From a virus: a DNA stretch of 63,134 nt. The notes under the pieces are model-generated. The model was not told the origin of the DNA and did no database searches. It worked only from the letters and a program-made list of their open reading frames with translations. The stretch lies in IMG/VR virus record IMGVR_UViG_3300044946_000158, positions 1-63,134 of that record; one strand, written 5' to 3'. Position numbers and translations under genes: made by a program. Shown here in pieces: positions 15,076 to 24,967 of this stretch; positions within the stretch are counted from its first letter, which is position 1, and every line of letters starts with the position of its first letter.

Positions 15076-16044
15076 TTATGCTGCAACGTTACTGTACCCT
15101 ACAGCACGTATTTGATACAGTCCTAATTCACTAGGTTGCGTCTTGGCGTCTCCGTAACAGCAGCTCTGCCAAACACAGGGTGACCACAGGTCGCACGCTC
15201 CCCGCGACATCGGCCACGCTCGCCACGGGATGCTCTCGCGATCGCACTCCGCATCGCGCATGCTGATGGCCTCGCGCAGCACTTGGCCCACGGTTTCAGC
15301 GCATACCGCATCGTCCGGCACCGCCACTGGCACGTGATGCACGAGATTCGCCGCCACGCCGCCTTTGGTCATCTCTCCGACCCAGTCCTCGGGCGTCTCG
15401 TTCGGCAGGTCCACGAGCCACACCGGAACCGACGTGGGGGAGCGTGTAAAGCGATAGCGCAGACTCGGCATGGCCGGATTCTTGAACGCCCGCGCCCACG
15501 GACTCACGCGGCGGCCTTTGCTCTCGCGCCCAATTTCAATCACGTGCAGGGTCATGGGCCGCCGGGTCGCCGCGATATCGCCTATCACCGGCCAGCCGTG
15601 CAACTCCCGCGACATGTGGTCCGCAGTCCATTGGTCGGTGGTAATCCAGCGATGCAACTCTCCACTCGCGTCCGCATGCGCGCGCACCCGCCAGTCGAAC
15701 TGTGAATTGAGCCGCGCCGCAGGGACCTCCGTCAGCGCCGGAGGATTCAGAGCGAGCAGAATGGTATCGAACATGACGCACCACTCGCGAGCCAATGCAT
15801 ACGGATTCCCGCCGAGGATGTCCAGCCCCGGATTCGCTGCGGCCTGCATGAACTCGGTACGGGCCTCGGTGGCTGCCGCGTCCGGTGCCGTGTCCTGCGA
15901 CACCGCGACGATGGCCTTGCGCAGGCAGGCAAGAAATAGCGAGCGTGGCCGCCAGCGTAGCGGACGGTAATCCACGGACAGCAAATGGCGGCGGCGGCAG
16001 GACTGCCAGTCCGCGATGCTCCGTGCGTCGAGCGTGTAGCTCAC
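15076..16044 (-). CDS. PD-(D/E)XK nuclease-like protein with Cys cluster, possibly inactive
   Basis: A 322-aa protein. The N-terminal motif ARSIADWQSCRRRHLLS (Cys16) and the C-terminal CDLWSPCVWQSCCYG (Cys284, 290, 295) match the layout of the nuclease at 59933-61618 (FQSCPRRR...CVYPSPC....CYG). The fold implied is the Cas4/AddB-type PD-(D/E)XK nuclease with a 4Fe-4S cluster. I cannot find a convincing D...ExK core in the middle. Its place in the late module, between lysis-associated and ejection genes, is odd for a recombination enzyme, suggesting a paralogue with altered role. Confidence 0.5.
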   Translation of the reverse strand: MSYTLDARSIADWQSCRRRHLLSVDYRPLRWRPRSLFLACLRKAIVAVSQDTAPDAAATEARTEFMQAAANPGLDILGGNPYALAREWCVMFDTILLALNPPALTEVPAARLNSQFDWRVRAHADASGELHRWITTDQWTADHMSRELHGWPVIGDIAATRRPMTLHVIEIGRESKGRRVSPWARAFKNPAMPSLRYRFTRSPTSVPVWLVDLPNETPEDWVGEMTKGGVAANLVHHVPVAVPDDAVCAETVGQVLREAISMRDAECDRESIPWRAWPMSRGACDLWSPCVWQSCCYGDAKTQPSELGLYQIRAVGYSNVAA

Positions 16045-17468
16045 TGGTCGTCCACCTGCGGCGGTGGCTCGATGCGTCGCGCGGGGAATCCTATGGTCCC
16101 GAGCTTGGCGGCGCGGTCCGACAGACTCGGATTAAACGCCCGGCTGACCTGCGAATTAGCCTTGTCCAAAGGTCCGCCGTGGAACAGCGCATCCGCGACC
16201 CCCGCAAGATATCCATGCGGCAGCCCGCGCTGACTGATGCTGACGCCGCCACGCAGCCTCCCGAGCTTCCCGCCCTCGGCCTTGTACTCGCCTTGCTCGG
16301 CCTTCAGCTTATTGACCGCACCCTTGCTCCCATTAATGGCGTCGTCCAGCTTCCACAGTGCGCCGTGCTGTTCCTTCAATGCGCGCACATTCTTACCGGG
16401 ATTGGCTCGGCCCCACTCGGTGTACACAATATCCGCCGCGCCGCTACGCTCGGCTTCGCGTATCTCGGCCTCCACCGGATCTGCGTACTGACCCATGGAC
16501 GCTTTTTTATAGTGGGATGCCAATGCCTTATCCACGTTCATGCGACGGTGATTCAACTCGTCGAGCGACCAGTCCTTCTGATACTCAACAGCCGCGTCTT
16601 GTATCTTCTGAATGGCCGCACGACCCTCGGCGGTCTGTCGCATATCCGGCGTGATGAGTCTCAAGATGCGCCGTGAGATATCCATGGGCACGATGCGTCT
16701 CTGTGCAATCGGGGCGAATCCACGATCGAATTCATCGTTCACTGCCGTATGGGCCCGTTCCACGGATTTACCGAGATCCTGTACGTTTTTAATACCTGCA
16801 CTCTGAGCCTGCTCCACAATTTTTGGCATGCTCTTTTCAATCGCCGCGTGCTCCTCGGCTCCCGCGCCAATCGCCGTCGATATCCGCGCTTGACGCATGG
16901 CTGCATCCGGCGCGCCAGCCTTCTCGATTCCCTTGCGCATGGCCCCGAGCATCACAATCTGAGTTAGTGCTGATGCGAGTCCATGCGCGAACGCTTCTGG
17001 GTCCTTGTCCTTCATCCCCTTCCACGCCTCGCCCCCACCGGATTCAATCCCACGCGCGATATTCCCAACTGTCGGCCCGAGTGGCCCCATGACCGTGCGT
17101 TCCTTAGCTTGCGTAGGCGTGTCCTTGCCAATACCCAGCACCGATTTCCCTACATCTAGATAACCTTGGCCCACGTTTTTAATCGCTCCGCCCACGACCT
17201 CCGCTGGGTTGGTAGATTCCGGTATGCCTAATCCAGTTGCGCCGCCGAGCACCGCTCCACGTCCGAGCTTCGATGCCATGCTGCTAGGATCGTCCTCGTA
17301 CCATTTTGGTGGCGGAGATATCTTCGGCGTGGGCGACGTGGCTGCACTTGCTGCCTTCGCAGGCGCGGGATTCTCCTTGTAATGTTTCAGGACAGCAATC
17401 TGCTCGTCATCGCTCATTGAGAGAAACGCGGGGTCCTTAAGCGCCTTGTCCACCCGTTCATCCGGCAT
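16041..17468 (-). CDS. Putative virion/ejection protein C
   Basis: A 475-aa protein. Its N-terminus has a 'DPAFLSMSDDEQIAVL' segment typical of large phage internal proteins, followed by Pro-rich linker, Gly/Ala-rich possibly membrane-active stretch (about residues 60-165), long helices (190-400) and a basic tail. It is third in a run of three Gly/Ala-rich, coiled-coil proteins after the tail genes, matching the order of podovirus ejection proteins that form the DNA-injection channel. No direct homology claimed. Confidence 0.5.
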   Translation of the reverse strand: MPDERVDKALKDPAFLSMSDDEQIAVLKHYKENPAPAKAASAATSPTPKISPPPKWYEDDPSSMASKLGRGAVLGGATGLGIPESTNPAEVVGGAIKNVGQGYLDVGKSVLGIGKDTPTQAKERTVMGPLGPTVGNIARGIESGGGEAWKGMKDKDPEAFAHGLASALTQIVMLGAMRKGIEKAGAPDAAMRQARISTAIGAGAEEHAAIEKSMPKIVEQAQSAGIKNVQDLGKSVERAHTAVNDEFDRGFAPIAQRRIVPMDISRRILRLITPDMRQTAEGRAAIQKIQDAAVEYQKDWSLDELNHRRMNVDKALASHYKKASMGQYADPVEAEIREAERSGAADIVYTEWGRANPGKNVRALKEQHGALWKLDDAINGSKGAVNKLKAEQGEYKAEGGKLGRLRGGVSISQRGLPHGYLAGVADALFHGGPLDKANSQVSRAFNPSLSDRAAKLGTIGFPARRIEPPPQVDDQ

Positions 17469-19501
17469 CAGGGATTCGCCTCTAGGTAGGCTTTCACCTT
17501 GGGACTCAGCGGTCGCGCATTAACTTGAGGTGGTGGTTGCGGCGCACCTTTAGCTGGAGCCACGCGTCCACCGACCAGCTCCGCAAACGAGTCGTGTGAT
17601 AGTGCGGTCGTGACCTCATCCTTCAGCCGATTAATTCTCTCGATGGCGTCCTGCGAGCTGGTCGTGTTTGTGGGATTCGGCAACTCGGACAGCAGCCGAT
17701 TCACAGTAGCCTCGGTAATTCGGCCACCACGTGATAATTTACCAAGACCGGAGATGGTCCCTGCGAGTTGTCGATATATCCGCAAGAATTCCTGCTGCTC
17801 GGGACTCGTGCCCATGGCTGCGAGCTTGGTCATGGCCTTGCCGAATCCAGTCTTGCCCTCACCAGTTGCGCCAATCATCGGCAACTGCGCGAAGAATCCG
17901 CGGTCCAGTGACTTAAGCGCGGGACTGGCAGCCGCTTCATTCAGATATCGCGTGGCCAGCGCAATCTGTGTCTTTTCCAGCGGCGTGAACTTGTCCTGCG
18001 ACCAGCCCCAGGTGCGCCGAGCCAAGGCCTCCGCGAGCGGCTTGGATTTCGCGGTCCCGCCGATCTCTTTCATATCCTTGCCGTCGTGGAGCTGATTGGC
18101 GGCTTCAATAACCTGCGGCGCAGCACCTTTCCAGTCGGACGCAATATGACCCTGCTCGTCAAGTGGTGGCGTGATGGATTGCGTGGTGGGGCGTGTAGCC
18201 GAACTACCACTCCCGCCACCACTAGGAGGAGTAACTTGCGGGGGAGGCGTGGGGCGGCGCGTGCCGCCGATGGTCTGCGTGCCACCACCAGCACCCGTTG
18301 CTCCAGTCACATTCGGCGTGTGCTGACTAACCGTCGTCTGTCCGGTGCTCGGGTCCGTAGTACGTGTGGTGGTACCAATCCTTTGTGGTCCCAGCGCCGT
18401 GCCTTTAGTCGCTAAATCTGCCGTGTTATATTCAGGGATGGTGTATGTCACGCCTCCTACGGAGACTTGTTTCATTTTCTGGTTGGCGGTCCCGTAGCCT
18501 ACCACCCGCCCGTTCTGCTGTAAGGGGATGATCATCATGTCATCGCCATACTTGCCCAGATTTAGATTCCCGTCCTCATCGGCCTCAGCAGGGTCAGCGG
18601 CCTTGAACACAATACCTTGCTCCTGTAGCTTGCGGGCCTCGGCCATGGTTTTGGGTTGCATAGCGGTGGCGCGGCCTGTAGGATTAGCAGCCTTTAGTTT
18701 TAGGGCTTCAGCCTGCTCCTCCATTTTGAACTTGTGCGCGAGAGTATGTTCGGCGGTGTAGGCGTCCACTTTCTTTTTAAGTTCGCGCTGGTCCTGTCGC
18801 TCCTCTTCCTGCTTGGCCCGCAGCCGTGGAGCTTCCATCCGCGCGTCTAAGGGCGGGGGCGGCTGCGGCCTGCTAGATGCCGAAGGGTCCTGGCTGGGCA
18901 CTTTTGGGCTCGGCGGCTGGCCTGCACCCCCGCCGCTGGCTGCGAGATTCGTGGGATTCGTGCCTGCCACCGTGCTCGGGAGATTATTCGGCAGCGGCCC
19001 GCCCCCGGGACCCATGGCGCTAGCGTTTAGCTGCGGCGGAGGCGGAATCCCCGGCTGCGCAGCCTTTGCCCCCGGACCCTGTGAAATCGCATGGTCGATC
19101 AGCGTCACGTGTTTATTCACCATGTCCTTGGTGGCCGGGTCCTTGCCTCCGCTCTTGATATACGCGGCTTTCGACGCGTCATACATACCTTGAAACTGTT
19201 GCCTACGCTCAGGCGTGAGCGGGGGATGCTGGCCATTCGCGTCGGCCGGGAGATCCGGGTCCTGCCCGCTATGCAATATCGCGCCATAGGTGGCCATGTT
19301 GCGCTGATTCAACTGCACCTCCGCGAGCCGCTGAGCGTGCTGCTTGTCCATGGCGTCGGTCAGCGGATTTTTCGTGCCGTGTCCGCCGAGACCGGATATC
19401 ACCTGCCCCGCCGCGCCGAGCACGCGTTCCTTGGGCGTAGGGTCTATACTCGTCTGCGCACCATCATACTGCGGCGGCGGGGTCATCTGCGGATCGGGCA
19501 T
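17468..19501 (-). CDS. Putative virion/ejection protein B
   Basis: A 677-aa Pro/Gln/Gly-rich protein. Disordered N-terminal third with repeated PPP and PPQ segments, a charged helix (about residues 225-270), a beta region, then a helical C-terminal domain from about 460 (DEQGHIASDWKGAAPQVIEA). The large size, low complexity and position between two similar virion-like genes support an internal or ejection role. It shares one base with the next gene (17468). The start near 19501 has AAGGAGT upstream. Confidence 0.5.
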   Translation of the reverse strand: MPDPQMTPPPQYDGAQTSIDPTPKERVLGAAGQVISGLGGHGTKNPLTDAMDKQHAQRLAEVQLNQRNMATYGAILHSGQDPDLPADANGQHPPLTPERRQQFQGMYDASKAAYIKSGGKDPATKDMVNKHVTLIDHAISQGPGAKAAQPGIPPPPQLNASAMGPGGGPLPNNLPSTVAGTNPTNLAASGGGAGQPPSPKVPSQDPSASSRPQPPPPLDARMEAPRLRAKQEEERQDQRELKKKVDAYTAEHTLAHKFKMEEQAEALKLKAANPTGRATAMQPKTMAEARKLQEQGIVFKAADPAEADEDGNLNLGKYGDDMMIIPLQQNGRVVGYGTANQKMKQVSVGGVTYTIPEYNTADLATKGTALGPQRIGTTTRTTDPSTGQTTVSQHTPNVTGATGAGGGTQTIGGTRRPTPPPQVTPPSGGGSGSSATRPTTQSITPPLDEQGHIASDWKGAAPQVIEAANQLHDGKDMKEIGGTAKSKPLAEALARRTWGWSQDKFTPLEKTQIALATRYLNEAAASPALKSLDRGFFAQLPMIGATGEGKTGFGKAMTKLAAMGTSPEQQEFLRIYRQLAGTISGLGKLSRGGRITEATVNRLLSELPNPTNTTSSQDAIERINRLKDEVTTALSHDSFAELVGGRVAPAKGAPQPPPQVNARPLSPKVKAYLEANP

Positions 19502-19513
19502 TGGCTCACTCCT

Positions 19514-20131
19514 TTAAGCAAATAACGAGAATACTCCCAGCAGCGCATCGCTCGTGTTCGCGAGCGTCGCCGCGTTCTGAGCCTGGTCGTTCTTGCGCGC
19601 GTCTATGGAATTGGTGGTCAGATTAGCGTTAGCCGTCTCGCCCACGCCGAGCAACTGCGCAGCGTCAGCGGTCTCCGCCGTGCCGGTGGACGCCAGCGCC
19701 TTGCTGGTATCCGCCACGCCCTTGGCGCCCTCACTCTGCGCGCCGAATAGTAAATTATCAATGTCGGCCATCTGCTTGGTCTTGGCATCCGCGTTGACAC
19801 TCGCAGTCCCGCCGCCGCGAGCCGTGCCGCTAGCGTCCGCTTGCTTGCGACTAGCGTCCGCCGCGCTGGCCTGCTGATTCGCGACCGGAGCGATCGCCTG
19901 CTGCGTCGCGGTGCGGTTGCCGCTCATGAGCTTCTGATAATAATCGAGCGACTGTCCGAGTCCGCTGGCACCCGCTGCGGTCGTGGCCGCACCCGTGGCT
20001 GCCCCGGCTTCGGCCGTGGGCAACGCGAAATTAAACAGGTTCTTCGAATTCGTGAAGCCTTGCAGGGTATTCGTGCGGTCGGTCTTGCTGGACCCGCCGC
20101 CGCCGAATATCGAATTGACCAGTCCGCTCAT
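19514..20131 (-). CDS. Putative virion/ejection protein A
   Basis: A 205-aa Ala/Gly/Thr-rich protein from ATG 20131 (MSGLVNSIFGGGGSSK). The open extension to 20245 overlaps the GNAT gene and lacks an SD. N-terminal 'SIFGGG' followed by long alanine-rich helices is common in small internal virion proteins of podoviruses. Its start overlaps the preceding gene's stop. It is the first of three consecutive ejection-like genes. Confidence 0.5.
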   Translation of the reverse strand: MSGLVNSIFGGGGSSKTDRTNTLQGFTNSKNLFNFALPTAEAGAATGAATTAAGASGLGQSLDYYQKLMSGNRTATQQAIAPVANQQASAADASRKQADASGTARGGGTASVNADAKTKQMADIDNLLFGAQSEGAKGVADTSKALASTGTAETADAAQLLGVGETANANLTTNSIDARKNDQAQNAATLANTSDALLGVFSLFA

Positions 20132-20529
20132 TCGACCTCCAACCCACCGGGGTCGCCCATGACATATACAGGCTCGTCTAGTCGCTTCATTCCGCGTGCC
20201 TCGCACAACTTTTCCGAATGGCGATTGGCGGCGGTGGTAATCCATCCCCGTGCTTTCGCGTCAGTGAGAAACGTAAGCATCTCATCCGCGAGTTCTCCGG
20301 CGATAGTCGTGCCGCGATATTCCGGCCTCACATACAGAGGGCCGCAAAATGGGACCAGCTGGAACACATGGAACCCGATAATCTGGCCCGCTTCTTCCTT
20401 GACGAGAATGCGCGACGTGGCTCGATTAAGGCTCATCCATCCCCGCGACGCGAGCATCTCCTCGATAGCATCCCAGTCTTCCTGCGATGCGGTCGGCCCG
20501 TCTATCCAGCGCGTGGTTATGTCATTCAT
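20128..20529 (-). CDS. GNAT-like N-acetyltransferase domain protein
   Basis: A 133-aa protein from ATG 20529, overlapping the spike gene stop (ATGA). The core reads IIGFHVFQLVPFCGPLYVRP, then EYRGTTIAGELADEM, the R-G-x-x-x-A/G acetyl-CoA loop of GNAT folds, followed by a helix and a terminal strand. Phages often carry such a domain within the tail or ejection gene cluster. The substrate is unknown. Candidates are a host protein, tRNA or polysaccharide. Family call moderate, activity unproven. Confidence 0.6.
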   Translation of the reverse strand: MNDITTRWIDGPTASQEDWDAIEEMLASRGWMSLNRATSRILVKEEAGQIIGFHVFQLVPFCGPLYVRPEYRGTTIAGELADEMLTFLTDAKARGWITTAANRHSEKLCEARGMKRLDEPVYVMGDPGGLEVE

Positions 20530-23315
20530 TTTATGGTCACCGTGATTTCCAGTCCCCCCGGCACAGTCAGCACATAATCCCCCTTGGCCAGTCCGGGAAG
20601 AGACACCATGGCCGCAGATAGCGGCATCTTGCACTTGGTCACGCCCGGCCCGTAGCTGCTGCAGGCCATCGCGAATACCCACGGCAACGGCGCCGGCACA
20701 GGACTCACCGCTACGCCTGTGCCGGTGAGCGTAGTGGAAGCCGTGGCGCTACTGGACCCATTGACCGTGAGTGTGGCGGTCTCGGCTCCCGCGAGGCTCG
20801 GCTTGAACGTCAGGATGATAATACACGTCTGACCCGCCGTCAGCACTAGTCCATTCGTGCAAGTTCCGGTCGCGGTATCGGTCCAGTCCGCAGCGTTCGT
20901 CCCCGACAGTACACTCTTCGGCGTGGCCAGCGTGACGCTCCCGGTGCCCGCGTTGGTCACCGTCGCAGTCGTGGCCGCGCTCACTTGCCCCACGGTTACC
21001 GCGCCGAATAACATGGTCGGCGTCGGCGCGATGGTCAGCACGAACGTGGGCGCTTGTCCGTTTACCGTCAGGCTGGCGCTGGCGGTCGCACTGGTAGCCG
21101 ACAGCGTCACTGTTGCTGATTCCGCTCCACCAGTACTGGGCGTAACCTGCACGCCTTTGTTGCAGGTCTGCCCCGGCGTAAGCACCTGTCCACCTTGGCA
21201 ATTGTTGGTCGCGGCACCTAATGAGAAATCCGCCGCATTGGGACCCGAGAACGTGGTCGTAACTGGCGCGGCCAAGGTCACGTTTATATTTCCCGTGTTG
21301 GTCAGCACGAAAACCTCGACCGCGCTGGTGGTACCCTGCGGCACCGTGCCGTAGCTCCAAGTCCCCGGTGTGAGGCTCATGGACGCGCTTCCCGCGCTGG
21401 TGCCCGTGCCCGTGAGGCTCACCGATCCCGAGGCGTTTCCGTTTATCGTTAGCGTGGCCGATTCCGCTGCCGTCGTCACCGGAGTGAACACCACTAGCAC
21501 CGTACAACTCCCACCGGGCGTCACCGTTCCGTTATTGGCGCAGGTCCCGCCCGAGCGCACGAAGTCTGCCGCGTTCGCACCGGAGAAGGTATAAAACGAT
21601 GCCGACAGCGTCAAGTTGGCGGTGCCAGAGTTCGTGACTGTGACCGTCAGTGGCGATGACGAGGTATTCTGTGTCTGGTTGCCGAACGCGACCGGACTAG
21701 GTGTGATGCTGACCGCCGGGGAGCCGCCACCGCTGCCGTAATTCACCGCTCCCACGGTAACCGTTCCGCTGCCACGAGCGTTTCCATTGATGTCCAGCGG
21801 CAGATACGTCGCCACCGCCGGGATGCCAGAGCCGCTCGCTAAGGAATTTAGATTCGTGCCCATGACTACCGCTGAGTTTCCAGGCACGAAGGTGGTGAGG
21901 TTCACGGAAGGATTGGTGCCGCTTAGTGAGTTGGCATCACAGGAACAGAAACTCTTCCAAGTGGTAAAGCTGGTAGTGAATCCGCCAGTATAAGCCCACT
22001 GCGCCAAAGGACTAGAGTAGTACAGATTGTAGTTAGCGGTCGGAGCGTTAGTGTTGCCACCATTATAAAAATAGTATCCGCCGCCGCTTTGCAGGATGTT
22101 GTTTTCCTCCGTCCAGCCGGTGCCGAATTCCATATTGAATAGCGGCCATGCGTTGTTGTTATTCCCGCCCGACCCGGCGTCGATGATGGTATTGTTGAGC
22201 AGGTATCCGTTATTGATTCCCAGCGGAGCCACGACGCCGTTGGCCGTCGCCACATCCGTATTGGTTTTGTAGAAAACGTTGTTGAATACCCACCACGGAG
22301 CCATTGTTCCGCCGCTGCCACCGTTGTTGTTTTCCAAGTAAATCATCGAGGTGGGATGCAGGCCCACGTCCCCGATACTGAAATTGTCGAAGAAGGTCAG
22401 ATTCCCGGCGAACGCCGCCCCTGGATGTCCGGTGAAGGGATGGAAGAAATTGTGGTGGTAATTATTGGTGACATCGTCCCAGTTGCGCGAGGCGTTGTAG
22501 GTGTTGTGGTCCACCTGCATGTTGGTCAGTACTTTCGTGCCGGTGTCGGTCGGTCCGCCCTCGATGGCTTGGTTGGCGTTATTGAAAGTGTTCCCGGTAA
22601 TGACCAGATTGGATTCGCCGCCTGTGAACGCGAAGAATATGCATACGTCGCAATCGGTAAAAGTATTTCCGGGTCCGACAGTAACGTTGCTGCCGCCTTG
22701 CAGGACCCGAACTCCCATGCAGTCGTCGCTGCCGTTGGAGCACACGCTGTCGGAAGTGGTGTTGTTGTGCACGTACACGGGGCCAAGATGTAGATGTTCA
22801 ATTTGAATGTTCGATGAGCCAAAGGCATCAACCATAGAGCTAATTTGCTGATTGGCGAGGCCCGTGCCGTTGGCGGTATTTCGGACGATACCGTTCGTGC
22901 CGCCGTCGATCACCACCCAGTTGTGCCCGTTGGTCTCGATAGCTCCTGGCGTGCCGTTACTAGTAGAGAAATACGGGGCCTGTACGATGGCGTTGGTGTC
23001 CCATTTGAGGGTAATCAGGTGTCCACTAGTGCCATCACCCTGAAAAGAAAATACGTTGGTAGCTCCTGCCGCAAAGGTGAATGTTCCGCAGATAAGTACT
23101 GTTGTGCCCGGCCCGATCTGCCCCGCACCAGTGCCCCAATTCGCAGACGTGTTGAAGAACGCTGGCGTTTGCACGCTAGTGGTACACGCGCCGGATGCCG
23201 CACCGGACTGCGTAATATAAATGTTCGCGGCCTGCCCACGCGCTCCCGCCGCCGCTGCGAGTGCCACTGCAACGAGTACGAAGGCCTTAAGACTGCAGGA
23301 AGCAGCTTGACTCAT
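20526..23315 (-). CDS. Secreted-type tail spike: beta-helix plus three choice-of-anchor-D-like domains
   Basis: A 929-aa protein. Residues 1-28 form a Sec signal peptide (SLKAFVLVAVALAAAAGARG). Residues 30-530 are Asn/Gly/Thr-rich repeats typical of a right-handed parallel beta-helix. From about 545 come three roughly 100-residue Ig-like units with SITPSPVAFGNQTQNTSS, TVTNSGTANLTLS and FSGANAADF...SCTVLVVFTP signatures, as in choice-of-anchor-D/ASH domains of environmental bacteria. A C-terminal cap ends in TVTIK. The beta-helix suggests polysaccharide binding or cleavage. A signal peptide is unexpected for a cytoplasm-assembled tail spike. Confidence 0.65.
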   Translation of the reverse strand: MSQAASCSLKAFVLVAVALAAAAGARGQAANIYITQSGAASGACTTSVQTPAFFNTSANWGTGAGQIGPGTTVLICGTFTFAAGATNVFSFQGDGTSGHLITLKWDTNAIVQAPYFSTSNGTPGAIETNGHNWVVIDGGTNGIVRNTANGTGLANQQISSMVDAFGSSNIQIEHLHLGPVYVHNNTTSDSVCSNGSDDCMGVRVLQGGSNVTVGPGNTFTDCDVCIFFAFTGGESNLVITGNTFNNANQAIEGGPTDTGTKVLTNMQVDHNTYNASRNWDDVTNNYHHNFFHPFTGHPGAAFAGNLTFFDNFSIGDVGLHPTSMIYLENNNGGSGGTMAPWWVFNNVFYKTNTDVATANGVVAPLGINNGYLLNNTIIDAGSGGNNNNAWPLFNMEFGTGWTEENNILQSGGGYYFYNGGNTNAPTANYNLYYSSPLAQWAYTGGFTTSFTTWKSFCSCDANSLSGTNPSVNLTTFVPGNSAVVMGTNLNSLASGSGIPAVATYLPLDINGNARGSGTVTVGAVNYGSGGGSPAVSITPSPVAFGNQTQNTSSSPLTVTVTNSGTANLTLSASFYTFSGANAADFVRSGGTCANNGTVTPGGSCTVLVVFTPVTTAAESATLTINGNASGSVSLTGTGTSAGSASMSLTPGTWSYGTVPQGTTSAVEVFVLTNTGNINVTLAAPVTTTFSGPNAADFSLGAATNNCQGGQVLTPGQTCNKGVQVTPSTGGAESATVTLSATSATASASLTVNGQAPTFVLTIAPTPTMLFGAVTVGQVSAATTATVTNAGTGSVTLATPKSVLSGTNAADWTDTATGTCTNGLVLTAGQTCIIILTFKPSLAGAETATLTVNGSSSATASTTLTGTGVAVSPVPAPLPWVFAMACSSYGPGVTKCKMPLSAAMVSLPGLAKGDYVLTVPGGLEITVTIK

Positions 23316-24549
23316 AATTTGTGCCTGTCCCGTCCAGATAAATAAAACATGTGCGATTCTGTGCCATAGCCAAGGTGGCCCCGCCGTCGATAGTGGATGT
23401 GGCAGGCGTGATCGTCACGGTCCCCGCGCCCTTGTTCTTAATCATGAATATGAAGCCCTGCGCGAACCCGGTGGTCCCGGCTTGCGGTAGCGCGACGGCC
23501 ACCGCGCCCACGTTGTTATAGGTAACCCGCCCGCCACGGTCCGCCGCGAGGATCGTGTCGCTCGTAACCGTGACGACACGCACCGGCACGCCGCCCACGA
23601 TAAATTGGGTGAGCGTCCCGACGCCCCCGGATGGCGTGGACGCCAGATACTGCGGCACGCCGTTGACTCCGGTCGGTGCGGCGATGCCCGACAATTGATT
23701 GTTCACGCCCGCACCCGAGTAATACGCAATGGCGAACTGCTGCGCAGTGTTCAAGGTTCCGGTGAGGCACGCGGCGCTGCCCTGCTGGCCCACGGTGCCG
23801 GACCACGTCGCACACTGACCGTTCACTGGCACGCCGGAGGTCACCCACGGCAATACTCCGGTTGCGCCGTTGATGCCCGCGACCAGCCGATTCCCGGTGG
23901 TGTCATAGGCCAGCAGCGCGCTAGTGGTCGGGGCGGCCCCAGCGGAGTTCGGCAATTTCAGAGTCGCAAGGGTGAAATCCTGCAGCCCGGTCGAGTACGC
24001 GTTGGCTTGGTCGGTGTAGACATGGGTAGCCAGTTCGCGGGACTTCGCGAGCGTGCCGGTCCAGCCCAGTGTGAGCGTCTGAGCAGCGATGCTGCCGGTG
24101 ACATTGGTGTCGTTGGCGACCGCGTTCACCACGGTGCTCGGGAGCATGGCCGCGACGATGGAGCAGAAGCTAGGCGTGGCGGACCCAGTGGTGCAATTGG
24201 CGAATACCGTATCCGCCGTCGCATTCGAGAGCGCGAAGCTGAGCGCGGGCGTGGTAGTCGCGGTGGCCACGCTGGTGGTAAACAAGGGTGAGAGATTCCC
24301 GGCGCTGAAACTAGTAACGGTGCCACCTACGCCGCCACCGACAGCCGTCCAAGTGTTAGTAGCGGTACAGGTCTTGAGGCTCGCGGAGGTGGTGTCCCAG
24401 ATAATCGGCTCCGGCTGGCCCGCGACTGCTGGCGTGCAGCTCGGCAGCGGCTCTTGCCAGGAGCGCACCAGCGTGAGAGTGCCCTGCGCGTGCGCGAGCG
24501 ATGGGAGCAGCAGCACGACAATCACGATGATAAAGATTGATTTACGCAT
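23287..24549 (-). CDS. Signal-peptide-bearing tail-fibre-like protein
   Basis: A 420-aa protein. MRKSIFIIVIVVLLLPSLAHAQ is a textbook Sec signal peptide with AHA cleavage. The rest is Thr/Ala/Ser/Gly-rich, low-complexity beta sequence (for example GNLSPLFTTSVATATTTPAL). It ends in a compact domain (TFTITPA-type strands, NRTCFIYLDGTGTNYESS) seen at the C-termini of phage fibres. It overlaps the following spike gene by 29 bp. Virion role is inferred from composition and context. Confidence 0.6.
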   Translation of the reverse strand: MRKSIFIIVIVVLLLPSLAHAQGTLTLVRSWQEPLPSCTPAVAGQPEPIIWDTTSASLKTCTATNTWTAVGGGVGGTVTSFSAGNLSPLFTTSVATATTTPALSFALSNATADTVFANCTTGSATPSFCSIVAAMLPSTVVNAVANDTNVTGSIAAQTLTLGWTGTLAKSRELATHVYTDQANAYSTGLQDFTLATLKLPNSAGAAPTTSALLAYDTTGNRLVAGINGATGVLPWVTSGVPVNGQCATWSGTVGQQGSAACLTGTLNTAQQFAIAYYSGAGVNNQLSGIAAPTGVNGVPQYLASTPSGGVGTLTQFIVGGVPVRVVTVTSDTILAADRGGRVTYNNVGAVAVALPQAGTTGFAQGFIFMIKNKGAGTVTITPATSTIDGGATLAMAQNRTCFIYLDGTGTNYESSCFLQS

Positions 24550-24552
24550 TTG

Positions 24553-24957
24553 CTAATTATTACCTATGACATCGTAGCTCGTGCCGTTATTTTGCACTCT
24601 TACATACTGATATTGATTCAGGAGCACGTAACCCGCCAGCCCGTCGATGGTCGCGATTACATCAATGACTCCGACCGCCGCGTCCACCTTTTTCACCGTG
24701 AATATCTTGCCCACCGGGATGCTCCCCGGCGCGGGCAGCGTGAGCGTGACCGTTCCAGTGCCGGAGCTGCCGCGATACACCACCTCGGGGAATATGCTGG
24801 CGATTGCGGCGGTATTGACGTTGAAAGCCACGTTGGTGGCCGCGCCGAGGCTGTCAAGAATCGCGAGGTCGGCGTTCAGCTCGCCGCCCCAGATATTCAA
24901 ATCACCCCCCACGGTAGGTACTACTAAGTTAAGTATCGGAGTCGGTGGACCCGGCAT
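24553..24957 (-). CDS. Tail appendage protein, putative
   Basis: A 134-aa protein opening MPGPPTPILNLVVPTVGGDL, a Pro-rich start common in phage fibre-associated proteins, with C-terminal beta strands (YVLLNQYQYVRVQNNGTSYD) that could be a fibre cap. There is no signal peptide, unlike both neighbours. It probably associates with the fibre encoded just downstream (23287-24549). Confidence 0.5.
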   Translation of the reverse strand: MPGPPTPILNLVVPTVGGDLNIWGGELNADLAILDSLGAATNVAFNVNTAAIASIFPEVVYRGSSGTGTVTLTLPAPGSIPVGKIFTVKKVDAAVGVIDVIATIDGLAGYVLLNQYQYVRVQNNGTSYDVIGNN

Positions 24958-24967
24958 CTCGTCTCCC

